Origin: Turritopsis dohrnii
Lineage: Eukaryota > Cnidaria > Hydrozoa > Anthoathecata > Oceaniidae
Assembly (NCBI GenBank): GCA_027922465.2
Contig: BQMF02000174.1
Span: forward strand, 1 to 64,000
Reading direction: 5' to 3'
Length of the DNA stretch: 64,000 nt
Below the pieces are notes generated by a model, which was not told the origin of the DNA, ran no database searches, and was given only the letters and a program-made list of their open reading frames with translations. Each line of letters begins with the position of its first letter. Position 1 is the first letter of the stretch. The translations under genes and the position numbers were made by a program. Below are positions 45,157 through 56,391 of this stretch, one piece after another.

Positions 45157-45718
45157 TATATACTAATTCGCGTTGTGTGCAACACATTTAACTTAGAGAG
45201 TGTTTTGTTTTTGTATTTTTAATGGTCAAAATCTTCTTAATCGTGGTCATATAGCGGCAGTTCGACCACGCAAGACACATTCACGATTAGTATAATAGCA
45301 CGTGGCATCATTTGACGTCAGTTTTTTATGATCACGGGGAATCATTGCATTGCATCCCCAATCGAACGCGACGTTTTTGGGGAAATATCTCGAGAACCAA
45401 TAGGGATAACTGACGTTTTTTGGGGTCAGCGATACGGGTGATGGGGTGACGCATCATTTGGGCCTAAATTTCATTTGGTACTGCGGATATGACGTCATCG
45501 AAATTTTTGATCAGCGATATCTCCGCAACGGTTGGTCGTAGCGAAACGATCCCATACATTTTTTTGATCAGTTTTTCGAGCTCTACAACATGGTTACATT
45601 TTCGGTTTCCAATTCCTAAATTGAAATTTTCATCACGGGGATTGTTCACAGGAAAGGCGATTTTGACCCATCCTTTTCGAAGTTAAGTTCGGTAAAAAGT
45701 TTTTACCCGGGATACTAG
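45157..45718 (+). mobile_element. Helitron tandem unit 2
   Basis: Starts TATATACTAATTCGCGTTG (the usual TC is not present), ends ACCCGGGATACTAG. TGACGTCA is at 45313-45320 and 45490-45497, and CACGTG at 45299-45304. Confidence 0.85.
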
Positions 45719-46265
45719 TCTCATTATACTAATCCGCGTGTGTGCATCCCACTTTTAATTTAGAGAGTGTTTGTTTTTTTGTTTTTTAATGTTTAAAATC
45801 TTTTTAATCGTGGTCATATAGCGGCAGTTCGACCACGCAAGACACATTTACGATTAGTATAATAGCACGTGGCATTTGACGTCAGATGTTTTATGATCAC
45901 GGGGAATCATTACATTGCATCCCCAATCGAACGCGACGTTTTTGGGGAAATATCTCGAGAGCCAATAGGGATAACTGACGTTTTTTAGGGTCAGCGATAC
46001 GGGTGATAGGGTGACGCATCATTTGGACCTAAATTTAATTTGGTACTGCGGATATGACGTCATCAGAATGCAACGGTTGGTCGTAGCGAAACGATCCCAT
46101 ACATTTTTTTGATCAGTTTTTCAAGCTCTACAACATGGGTACATTTTCCAGTCCCGATTCCATAGTTGAAATTTTCGTCACGGGGTACACACACGGGAAC
46201 GCGTCGTATTTCTGCAGATTCTTTTCAAAATTAAAGTCGTAAAAAACTTTTACGCGAGATACTAG
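45719..46265 (+). mobile_element. Helitron tandem unit 3 (second 3' subtype)
   Basis: Starts TCTCATTATACTAATCCGCG and ends with the alternative terminus CGTAAAAAACTTTTACG, CGAGATACTAG. The 5' half matches unit 2, the 3' end belongs to the CGAGATACTAG subtype. Confidence 0.85.
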
Positions 46266-46834
46266 TCTACTTATACTAATTCGCAATGTGTGTAACACAT
46301 TTAACTTAGAGAGTGTTTTGTTTTTGTTTTTTTAATGGTCAAAATCTTCTTAATCGTGATCATATAGCGGCAGTCCGACCACACAAGACACATTCACGAT
46401 TAGTATAATAGCACGTGGCATCATTTGACGTCAGTTTTTTTATGATCACGGGGAATCATTGCATTGCATCCCCAATCGAACGCGACGTTTTTGGGGAAAT
46501 ATTTCGAGAACCAATAGGGATAACTGACGTTTTTTAGGGTCGGTGACACGGGTGATGGAGCGACGCAACATTTGGTCCTAAATTTTATTTGGTACTGCGG
46601 ATATGACGTCATCAAAATTTTTGAACGGCGATATCTCCGCAACGGTTGGTCGTAGCGAAACGATCCCATACATTTTTTTGCTCAGTTTTTCCAGCTTTAC
46701 AACATGGGTACATTTTCCAGTCCCGATTCCATAGTTGAAATTTTCGTCACGGGGTACACACACGGGAACGCGTCGTATTTCTGCAGATTCTTTTCAAAAT
46801 TAAAGTCGTAAAAAACTTTTACGCGAGATACTAG
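46266..46834 (+). mobile_element. Helitron tandem unit 4
   Basis: Starts TCTACTTATACTAATTCGC and ends CGAGATACTAG. Nearly identical to unit 5 in the 5' half and to unit 3 in the 3' end. Confidence 0.85.
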
Positions 46835-47380
46835 TCTACTTATACTAATTCGCAATGTGTGTAACACATTTAACTTAGAGAGTGTTTTGTTTTTGTTTTT
46901 TTAATGGTGAAAATCTTCTTAATCGTGATCATATAGCGGAAGTCCGACCACGCAAGACACATTCACGATTAGTATAATAGCACGTGGCATCATTTGACGT
47001 CAGTTTTTTTATGATCACGGGGAATCATTGCATTGCATCCCCAATCGAACGCGACGTTTTTGGGGAAATATCTCGAGAACCAATAGGGATAACTGACGTT
47101 TTTTGGGGTCGGCGATACGGGTGAAGGGGTGACGCAACATTTAGGTCAAAATTTTATTTGGTACTGCGGATATGACGTCATTATAATCTATGATCGACGA
47201 TATCTCTGCAACGGTTGATCGTAGCGAAACGATCCCATACATTTTTTTGATCAGTTTTTCGAGCTCTACAACATCGTTACACTTTCCAGTCCCGATTCCG
47301 TAATTGAAATTTTCGTCACGGGGTTTTTGCACATCCGTTTCGAAATTATAGCCGTAAAAAACTTTTACGCGAGATACTAG
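46835..47380 (+). mobile_element. Helitron tandem unit 5
   Basis: Starts TCTACTTATACTAATTCGC and ends CGAGATACTAG with the CGTAAAAAACTTTTACG hairpin. A short deletion of the GTACACACACGGGAAC region distinguishes it from unit 4. Confidence 0.85.
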
Positions 47381-49579
47381 TCTTATTATACTAATTCGCT
47401 TTGTGTGTCACACTTTTATTTTAGAGAGTGACATATTTGTTTTTTTTTCACGGTCAAATCCTTCTTATTTTTTCTCTTTTTGTCGTAAAACCACGTAGAA
47501 GCGAGAACACTTTTTTTCATTTTCCGCGATTAGTATATGCTCCTCCGTTTTGTTATTTTTGGTTTGCGCAGTGGAAATCAGCCGAAAAACATCTTTGGAG
47601 GAGTGCGAGCAATGCAATGTTAATCGTTCGAAATTTGTCAACGATCATTTCGTGAGCAAGAAACTTCGCGAAGAAGACGTGTTTCTTTTTGTATACGAAT
47701 ATTTTAATTTAAATTTGATTGTTTTAGGCAGCAAATCGACGAAAGAACTGACGAAGAAACACAGGTTTGTATGCACGAAGGTAGTGTTATTATTATAAAA
47801 CGTTTTATTATCGTTTGTTTACAATGAAAAATCATATTAGATATACAGAAGAAGTGCAGTGAAGTTTTAAAAATTAGCTGCAGAAAGATCGAACGAACAA
47901 AAGGTATTATTATAAAACTTTTATTTTTGATTAATAAAAGAACAAGTTAGAAACATGTATTTGTATTTAAATGTATTTAAATGTTTGTTTCCGTTTTAGT
48001 TATCAAATATCGCTATACAGAAGAAAGTGTAGTGAAGAAATGCAGAACAAAATGATGTTTATTTACACAGTAAGGAATGGTTTTAATTTAGTTTTGAAAG
48101 ATTAAATACTATAGCTTTGAATGGATATCTTATTATAAGAGTTCTTTCGTTTAGTTTATATGCTACTGGATGAAAGTAAGGTTGGAAGAATCCAGTATTA
48201 GATCGACGGAGATTTTATGAATTTGGTAACGCGCGCTATTATTATTTTTATAGTTAGCAAAGAAGATTTGATTTGATTTATTTATTTACAGATCAATTAA
48301 AAATGGTCCCACAGCTATGACTGTTTTCCTTTCTCATGGCTGTGGAAGTAGGGAACGTGTTATGCTGTCAAATTGTATCTATTGACGATGTTTGATGCTT
48401 TGTCTGCATGCCTTTCTGCCAGCCATTTATGCCTTTTGTTTTGGTTTGCTTAAATATGGTTGCAGTAGTAGTAAGTATTGTAGCTGTTCTTTACTGAAAT
48501 CTTTTAGGTCAGAAAAGAAAAAGTGTAGCTATTTATAAACGAAATTATAAATGTATAAATGAAACACATGGTATGTTGAGAAGGTTATTTGAGAAAGAAG
48601 CATTGCTGGGGTATATTTTTCTTCAGTTTATATTTGTTTACGGCATTCATTATTTTGTGTTATGTTAATTGCTACATACATACTTCCTAGGTATATAAGT
48701 TTAGCATTATGTTTTTATTTGTTGCTTTTAATATCTTCTGGGTATTCAATTATGGTTTTGGTCAAAGTAGGGCATTTTGTTGTTTCAATTATTTTTACTA
48801 ATTTGATGTTTGGTTGTGTATGCCAGGTAAAAGTCTTTATTCTGTTCAGCTCCAGTGTTGAGTGAACCCGTATTGACTCACAGTATCGGTTGACTTTATA
48901 GACCAAGTTTTGTTTTTAATTGTTATCTTTAGGATAAATGCGTACTTGAATTTTCTTTCTTTTTGTTTTTTTCTTTACTTCAATATTGTAATAGCATGAT
49001 TAGGTTTTCGGTATTACAATCCAAGTACTAATTTTTTAGGTAATAATAAAAAAAGCATAAAGAAATGGAACTCACGGTTTTAATCATGACGTTGATGGTT
49101 TTGGGAAGAACAGACTACATATCATTTCAAAAATTCATTAATGGTTGCAGTCGAGTAGTAACTTTGGAACAAAAGAAAAAGTTGGAAGGTATCAATTTGT
49201 TTTGAATTAACATTTTGTAATGTTTGGTTTCGTATGTCTGGGTAAACAGTTCTGTGTTACATATTGCCATTTTTTTTACATTAAAGTTACTTCTCTTCTG
49301 CGTATAAATATATTATTCTGAGCCATGTTGCTATTTGTTTCTGTTTTTAATCTTCTGAATGTAAGAAATGAATTAAAAAATTAATGCCTGTAGAAACTTT
49401 TACTCGAGTTAAATTTCGCAACACAACGCATACTGAACATGGGTGGCAAGCGACGCCGCCTGGAATGTTTTTGAGTTGCGATTCTATGATTTATTTTTTC
49501 GTCACGTACACGGGAATGGTGGATTTGACCTAATGTTTTCGAAGTTAAGTTCGGTAAAAAGTTTTTACCCGGGATACTA
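47381..49579 (+). mobile_element. Composite Helitron C1 with gene-like exons
   Basis: The first 140 bp are a standard unit start (TCTTATTATACTAATTCGC). Then comes non-unit sequence holding exon-like blocks: RSKFVNDHFVSKKLREEDVF and on to VCTK before a GTAGTG donor (ending 47780), VIKYRYTEES after TTTTAG (about 48000), QKRKSVAIYKRNYKC after TTTTAG (about 48511), and an exon at 49040-49188 ending EQKKKLE before GTATC. The candidate ATG at 47612 is followed by a stop, so the first exon is broken. The 3' part passes through AAGCGACGCCGCC of the second-family terminus but jumps to the last 110 bp of a standard unit, ending GATACTA with the G of CTAG missing before the next TC. Confidence 0.7.
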
Positions 49580-49800
49580 TCTACTTATACTAATTCGCAA
49601 TCGTGTGCAACACATTTAATTTAGAGAGTGTTTTGTTTTTGTTTTTTTAATGGTCAAAATCTTCTTAATCGTGGTCATATAGCGGCAGTGCGACCAGTGA
49701 AGAAACTCTTCCACTGCAATCCAACGATCATTTGTTTTGACACGTGATCGTCTTTTCGCCGTTTTCATTGGTTGCCGAAATCGTACAAACTATAGCGACA

Positions 49801-49863
49801 ATGTTCGTTGATAAGAAATCCATTTTCATTAATCGTTTGACGAACGAACAGGTCTGTACGAAG
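49801..49863 (+). CDS. First coding exon of the Helitron-borne gene (copy in C2)
   Basis: ATG at 49801 opens 21 codons, MFVDKKSIFINRLTNEQVCT plus K, and the exon ends at donor AAG|GTATTA. The identical exon is at 59634-59696 in C4. The following microexon (ATTAATAAAAGAACAG in its best-preserved form at 60093-60108) and the next exon (IRYGYIEESAVKKCRK) keep phase in a consensus reading. No known domain. Whether it is expressed cannot be told from sequence. Confidence 0.4.
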
Positions 49864-50264
49864 GTATTAATATAAAACGTTTATTGTTTAAATTTTTGAT
49901 TTTCTTTTGTTGTTTTTCTGTTTTAGAACGGAAGTAGATGTATTATGTTTATTAGGTATGTATTATATAAAATCATACTGAAATGGTTTTTATGTGGAAA
50001 ACGAATAACAAATAACAAGTATACATCCAGCACATGTTTCAACGTTTTATTTAATTTGTTTTAGATTAATAAAATAACAGGTAACCAATGTGTATGTATT
50101 TAAATGTTTGTTTACGTTTTATATACAGAAGAAAGTGCAGTGAAGAAATGCAGAAAAAATGATGTTCCTTTACACAGTAACGAATGGTTTTCACTTTAAT
50201 TTAGTTTTGAAAGATTAATTAATTGAGTTTTGAATTACAAATAATGAGTTATTCTATCATTTAG

Positions 50265-50333
50265 TATGTATCTTCGCTGGATGAAAACTGGATGCTGGAT
50301 GAAAGGAACGCGGAACGAACGAAATTTGTTTTG
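50265..50333 (+). CDS. Internal coding exon of the Helitron-borne gene (copy in C2)
   Basis: Acceptor TCATTTAG, 23 codons YVSSLDENWMLDERNAERTK plus FVL, donor TTG|GTAACG. The same exon in C4 (from about 60299) has a one-base insertion that shifts the frame, and in C1 (about 48151) it is more diverged. The acidic composition and clean borders argue for a former coding exon, with the C2 copy the best preserved. Confidence 0.4.
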
Positions 50334-51380
50334 GTAACGCGCGCTGTAATTTATTTATTTACAAATCAATTAAAAATGGTTCTCATGGCTGTGGAAATGG
50401 GGGAACGTCTGATGCTGGCTCATTTCACCTAACCATGTCTGCCTTTTATTAGATTTTCTATACAATTTAAGATGCTTGGTACTTTGTCTATCTGGTTGTC
50501 TTCCAGCCAACTTTATGTCTTTTGTTTTTGTTTGCGTCAATATGGTCGCAATGAATGTGATTATTTTAGCTGTTCTTCAACTGAAATCTTTTCTTTTATT
50601 AGGTCAGAAAAGAAAAAGTGTATATATAACCATTAAAGAAATGAAGCACATGGTTAAATTATGAATTATGTCCTACAAAAAATGGATGGATTTTCTTTCA
50701 GTTTATATTTTATCAAATTTATGCATTATTTTGTGTTATGGTATTTGATTGTTTACGTACTATGCCTGGGTGTGTAAGTTTGGCATTATGTTTTTTTTGT
50801 TACTTTTTATCTTCTAGGTAAATTTGTGTTTTTAGTTATTGTTTTTAGGATAAATGCGTACTTGAATTTCCTTTTTGTTTTTTGTTTCTTTTTGTTGTTT
50901 TTTTTATTTTCGGTATTACAATTGAAATATTATTCTTTCAGGCAATAATAAAAAAGCATAAAGAAATGAAACTCATGGTCATGGTTTTAATCATGATGTT
51001 GATGGTTTTGGGAGGAACAGACTATATATCATTTCCAAATTCATTAATGATTGCAGTCCAGTAGTAACTTTGGAACAAAAGAAAAAAGTTGGAAGGTATC
51101 AATTTGTTTTGAATTAACATTTTTGTAATGTTATTCAATGTTTGGTTTTGTATGTCTGGGTATACAGTTCTGTGTTATATATTGCCATTTTTTTACGTTA
51201 AAGTTACTTCTCTTCTGCGTATAAATATATATTCTGAGACGTATTGCTGTTTGTTTCTGTTTTAAATCTTCTGAATGTTAGAAATGAATTAAAAAATAAA
51301 AAAATCTTTTACACAAGTTAAATTCTGCCACACAAGGCAAGCTGAACATGGGTGGCGAGCGACGCCGCCCTGGCGGCTAG

Positions 51381-51947
51381 TCTTATTATACTAATTCGCA
51401 ATTGTGTGTCACACTTTTATTTTAGAGAGTGATATATTTGTTTAATTTTTACGGTCATCGTCCTCTTATGTGCGCGTAAAACCACGTAGAAGCGAGAGAC
51501 ACTTTTTTCACGATCATTCCAAAAGCACGTGGCATCATTTGACGTCAGTTTTTTTTATGATCACGGGGAATCATTGCATTGCATCCCCAATCGAACGCGA
51601 CGTTTTTGGGGAAATATCTCGAGAACCAATAGGGATAACTGACGTTTTTAGGGGTCAGCGATACGGGTGATGGGGTGACGCATCATTTGGGCCTAAACTT
51701 TATTTGGTACTGCGGATATGACGTCATCGAAATCTTTGATCAGCATTATCTATCTAACGGTTGGTCGTAGCGAAACGATCCCATACATTTTTTTGCTCAG
51801 TTTTTCACGCTCTACAACATCAGTACACTTTCCAGTCCCGATTCCGTAATTGAAATTTTCGTCACTAGGTGCGTACAGGGGAATTATGAATTTGACCTAA
51901 TGTTTTCGAAGTTATGTTCGGTAAAAAGTTTTTACCCGGCATAATAG
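51381..51947 (+). mobile_element. Helitron tandem unit 6
   Basis: Starts TCTTATTATACTAATTCGC. The 3' end reads GGTAAAAAGTTTTTACCCGGC, ATAATAG, so CTAG has mutated to ATAG, yet the next unit still starts exactly there. Carries the GTAAAACCACGTAG segment like unit 1. Confidence 0.85.
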
Positions 51948-52507
51948 TCTTATTATACTAATCCGCAATCGTGCATACCACTTTTATTTTAGAGAGTGTT
52001 GTGTTTTTTCTAAATTTACGGTCAAAATCTTCTTAATCGTGGTCATTTTTTCGTTAGACCATTGATAATTGACGATTAGTATAATAGCACGCGGCGTGAC
52101 GTCAGTTATTTTTGTCGTATCACGGTGGAGCCATTGCATTGCATCCCCAATCGAACGCGACGTTTTTGGGGAAATATCTCGAGAACCAATAGCGATAACT
52201 GACGTTTTTTAGGGTCGGCAACACGGGTGATGGGGTGACGCAATGTTTGGGCCTAAATTTTATTTGGTACTGCGGCTATGACGTCATTAAAATCTTTGAC
52301 TGACGATATCTCTGCAACGGTTGGTCGTAGCGAAACGATCCCATACATTTTTTTGCTCAGTTTTTCAAGCTCTACAACCTGGGTACATTTTCCAGTCCCA
52401 ATTCTGTAATTGAAATTTTCGTCACGGGGTTCGCACACGGGAATGTGGGATTCTTGCACATCCTTTTCGAAATTAAAGCCGTAAAAAACTTTTACGCGAG
52501 ATACTAG
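51948..52507 (+). mobile_element. Helitron tandem unit 7
   Basis: Starts TCTTATTATACTAATCCGC, ends CGAGATACTAG. Its first third is a variant containing TCGTTAGACCATTGATAATT, shared with units 9 and 10. Confidence 0.85.
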
Positions 52508-53075
52508 TCTTATTATACTAATTCGCGTGCGTGTGTAACACATTTAACTTAGAGAGTGTTGTGTTTTTTCTAAATTTACGGTCAAAATCTTCTTAATCGT
52601 GGTCATATAGCGGCAGTTCGACCACGCAAGACACATTCACGATTAGTATAATAGCACGTGGCATTTGACGTCAGATGTTTTTATAATCACGGGGAACCAT
52701 TGCATTGCATCCCCAATCGAACGCGACGTTTTTGGGGAAATATGTCGGAAACCAACAGGGATAACTGACGCTTTTTAGGGTCAGCGATACGGGTGACGGG
52801 GTGACGCAACATTTAGGCCTAAATTTTATTTGGTACTGCGGATATGGCGTCATTAAAATCTTTGATCAACGATATCTCTGCAACGGTTGATCGTAGCGAA
52901 ACGATCCCATACACTTTTTGGATCAGCTTTTCGAGCTCTACAACATGGGAACACTTTCCAGTCACAATTACGTGATTAAAATTTTCGTCACGGGGTATAC
53001 ACACGAGAACGCGTCGTATTTCTGCAGATCCTTTTCGAAATTAAAGTCGTAAAAAACTTTTACGCGAGATACTAG
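52508..53075 (+). mobile_element. Helitron tandem unit 8
   Basis: Starts TCTTATTATACTAATTCGC, ends CGAGATACTAG. Its 5' third has the TCGACCACGCAAGACACATT variant. Confidence 0.85.
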
Positions 53076-53613
53076 TCTATATATACTAATCCGCGTTGTG
53101 CATACCACTTTTATTTCAGAGAGTGTTGTGTTTTTTCTAAATTTACGGTCAAAATCTTCTTAATCGTGGTCATTTTTTCGTTAGACCATTGATAATTGAC
53201 GACTAGTATAATAGCACGCGGCGTGACGTCAGTTATTTTTGTCGTATCACGGGGGAGCCATTGCATTGCATCCCCAATCGAACGCGGCGTTTTTGGGGAA
53301 ATATCTCGAGAACCAATAGGAATAACTGACGTTTTTTGGGGTCCGCGATACGGGTGACGGGGTGACGCAACATTTGGACCTAAATTTTATTTGGTACTAC
53401 GGATATGACGTCATTAAAATCTTTGATTGACGATATCTCTGGAACGGTTGGTTGTAGTGAAACGACCCCATACATTTTTTTGCTCAGTTTTTTGAGCTTA
53501 ACAGCATGGTTACAGTCTCTTTTCGAGATTTGAAAATTTAATTTTTTGTCACCTATTTTCGTGACAACGTTTTCGAAAATAAAGCCGTAAAAAGCTTTTA
53601 CGCGAGATACTAG
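53076..53613 (+). mobile_element. Helitron tandem unit 9
   Basis: Starts TCTATATATACTAATCCGC, ends CGAGATACTAG. Its 3' part (GTCACCTATTTTCGTGACAA) matches the inner unit of the nested dimer at 18177-18712. Confidence 0.85.
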
Positions 53614-53847
53614 TCTTATTATACTAATTCGCGGTTGTGCATCCGATTTTTATTTTAGAGAGTGACATATTTGGTTTTTTTTTCACGGTCAAATCCTTCT
53701 TATTTTTTCCCTTTTTGTCGTAAAACCACGCAGAGACGAGAGACACTTTTTTTGATTTTCCGCGATTAGTATATGCTCCTTCGTTTTGTTATTTTTGGTT
53801 TGCGCAGTGGAAATCAGCCGAAAAACGTCTTTGGAGGAGTGCGAGCA

Positions 53848-54015
53848 ATGCAGTTTCTTCGTTCGAAATTTGTCAACGATCATTTCGTGAGCAAGAAACT
53901 TCGCGAAGAAGACGGGTTTCTTTTTGTATACGAATATTTCAATTTAAATTTGATTGTTTTAGGCAGCAAATCGACGAAAGAACTGACGAAGAAACACAGG
54001 TTTGTATGCACGAAG
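53848..54015 (+). CDS. Long first-exon variant of the Helitron-borne gene (copy in C3)
   Basis: ATG at 53848 opens 56 codons: MQFLRSKFVNDHFVSKKLRE, EDGFLFVYEYFNLNLIVLGS, KSTKELTKKHRFVCTK, then donor AAG|GTATTG. C1 has the same exon with the start region disrupted. The last residues (VCTK before a GTATT donor) are the same as in the shorter first exon of C2 and C4, so the two are alternative or diverged forms of one exon. No domain recognised. It reads open across all 56 codons in this copy and from RSK onward in C1. Confidence 0.4.
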
Positions 54016-54240
54016 GTATTGTTATTATTATAAAACGTTTTGCTAAACTTTTACTCTTATTAATAAAACAACACGGGTAGCAAGTGAGTTAGTTATTTGT
54101 TTACAATGAAAAATCATATTTAGATATACAGAAGAAGTGCAGTGAAATTTTTAAAAGATAAGCTGCAGAAAGATCGAACGATTAATAAAAGAACAGGCAG
54201 CAGCATGTGTGTAAGTGATTAGTTAGCAGGTAGCACACAT

Positions 54241-56391
54241 CAACCTCGAACCCAGGGTCTCTTGCCTTTACGATATACGGATAGCGGAAAAGAAGACCCT
54301 GGCGAACGCTACAGAATTAACGAATTCTATTGGCTGAAAATATTACAACGACCGCAGGATTTTCGAGCAAAAAGAAGAAATCATCCGAGTTACTACTGAG
54401 GAAGATAAGAATTGGAGTCTAAAAATCTAATTATTCAAAATAACATTATTTTAGCTATCATTTCAATTCAAAAAGCACTGTTATGGTGACATTATGTATT
54501 TACAATGAGAAAGGCTAACAACAAAAAGTTCTTAAAATAGTCAACAAGTGAACAAGATAAATTTTCATGCTCTTTTGACTGATAAAAACAACAGAATAGT
54601 GATGAATTATGGCAGTCTTTGTTAGAAGAATATAGTTTCTAAGAACTTTAATTACCTGTGCTAAAATTTAAGAGCATAATTTAGAAATATGAGGATGACC
54701 ATCTTCAATCATTTCTGGGAGGAAAACATGAATTTTTTTTATGACACAGTTTTTGAATATTATCAACAATAAAACTACAAAAATCACAAATACATACAAA
54801 TACATAGTTGAAACATTATTTTATGATCACAGATTGACCTATATTTCCATTATTTAAATATCATACACTTATTAAATTTATATAGCTAATTTCCATTCAC
54901 TCAGATTCCTTATTAGAATTTAGTGGCTTCAGTTGATGAATATAAATCACAACGTTTCTGAAGCAAAATTGTTCAATATGTGGGTCTAAACAAAGCGTTG
55001 CAATCCAGAAATGGGATCAAAAACTAAACCAAGCATGTGCACATACATAGAATGAAAATGTAATCTAATTTTTACTTTACGGTACACAATTTGTAGGATT
55101 TTCATAAAAAGGTATACATTGACTTAAGAATTCTAAATCTTAAGCTGTATATCGTTTAGCAAAATACATAAAAGGATAAAGGTAAACTTTACACTTAACA
55201 ACAATACAGCGTTTACTCAAAACTAAACCATCTGCCATAATGGATTCAAGATCCCATGTAATGATTTAAAACTGTTATATATATGTCACATAGCTTGGTT
55301 ATAAAAATCCTGCAAATTGTCAGAGAGAGAAGAATGGGCTGACAAGAACGACTGAGACGATTTAAGGGAAGATAACAATCTAAAAAGCAATTTCCCTGAA
55401 ATTTGAAATATATATCAGTATTCATACAGAATACCATCCTGTTTTCGATCACATAGTAACCTTGAAACTAACAACAAATTTCACTCAACATATGTTAAAA
55501 TTTGGTTAAAATCCTGACAGGATCCTACACAAGATCCTACAAGAATTCATAATAAAAATACTTCTTTTTCAGCATACATAATAAGGGTACTTAACATATA
55601 CAACAAACATCCATTTTATAAGTTGTGTTTTTCTGTCTTCATTTGTGACAAACGTATAAATACTTAGGTCACTTACATGAAGAAGTTATAGAGCTTTTTC
55701 GAAATAGACATACATCTACTGACCAGTGAACTTAGCAAATTCTGATATAAATAACGATGTTGAATCATTTAATAATTTGAATAAGTTCTTCATCCCAAAC
55801 ATTTATTATGAGAATCTTCTCTCACCACTGCACTGTTGTATATTGTTTATGTATTATCTTCATAGTTTGTTTTTACTTTTTGTGTGCCTTTATTGACTAT
55901 TTATATTTTCTTTTGTGGAAGATTGAACCTCAATACACTCAAGTTTTACTTTTCTGCTTCTGTTTCTGGATGTGTCTCCAAACAAAATAAACCACAGCTC
56001 GTTACAAAGATAAAATCCACACAACACCACACGAAGTTTGCAATCTCCCTTTTATCATTCAAGGTTTTCGAATGTAATAACCTTGATAACGAATAAAATC
56101 TTTATCAAATCAGAAACACCGTCTTTCCAGAATGCTGTTGAAGTCTTGTAAACAACTAAGTTTTGCAGAAATGAGCTCGAGTAAACTCGACGAACTATAT
56201 TTGGTCTCTATATTGGTTGTAATGTGACTATATAAAAAACTGAATGCACGAGACAAAATTTCTTCGGGCCACCTCTTTTAAAAATTACACATATTTTGTG
56301 TAATTTTCATGTCACGTGACCAGCGTTCGCCAGGGTCTTCTTTGCCGCTATCCGTATATCGAAAAAGCAAGAGACCCTGGGTTCGAGGTTG
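54241..56391. mobile_element. TIR element with about 75-bp near-perfect termini, 8-bp target GCACACAT
   Basis: The left end CAACCTCGAACCCAGGGTCT and the following 55 bases are inverted at the right end with three or four differences. GCACACAT stands directly before it (54233-54240) and one base after it (56393-56400), an 8-bp target duplication. The interior of about 2 kb is AT-rich, with only short open frames and no recognised transposase. Ends of the CCAGGGTCT type are widespread in marine invertebrates. The 8-bp duplication fits hAT or P-like elements. Confidence 0.8.

Larger units (their letters stand above)
49580..51380 (+). mobile_element. Composite Helitron C2, 1.8 kb, complete termini
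   Basis: Starts TCTACTTATACTAATTCGC and ends with the second-family terminus GGCGAGCGACGCCGCCCTGGC, GGCTAG. Between them lie exon-like blocks in order: 49801-49863 (MFVDKKSIFINRLTNEQVCT, K), a 16-nt microexon 50065-50080 (INKIT), a decayed third exon whose acceptor is deleted (about 50130), 50265-50333 (YVSSLDENWMLDERNAERTK, FVL) and 50942-51095 (IIKKHKEMKLMVMVLIMM and on, with a premature stop). A first-family 5' end joined to a second-family 3' end suggests an element that read past its own terminator or captured a new one. Confidence 0.75.
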
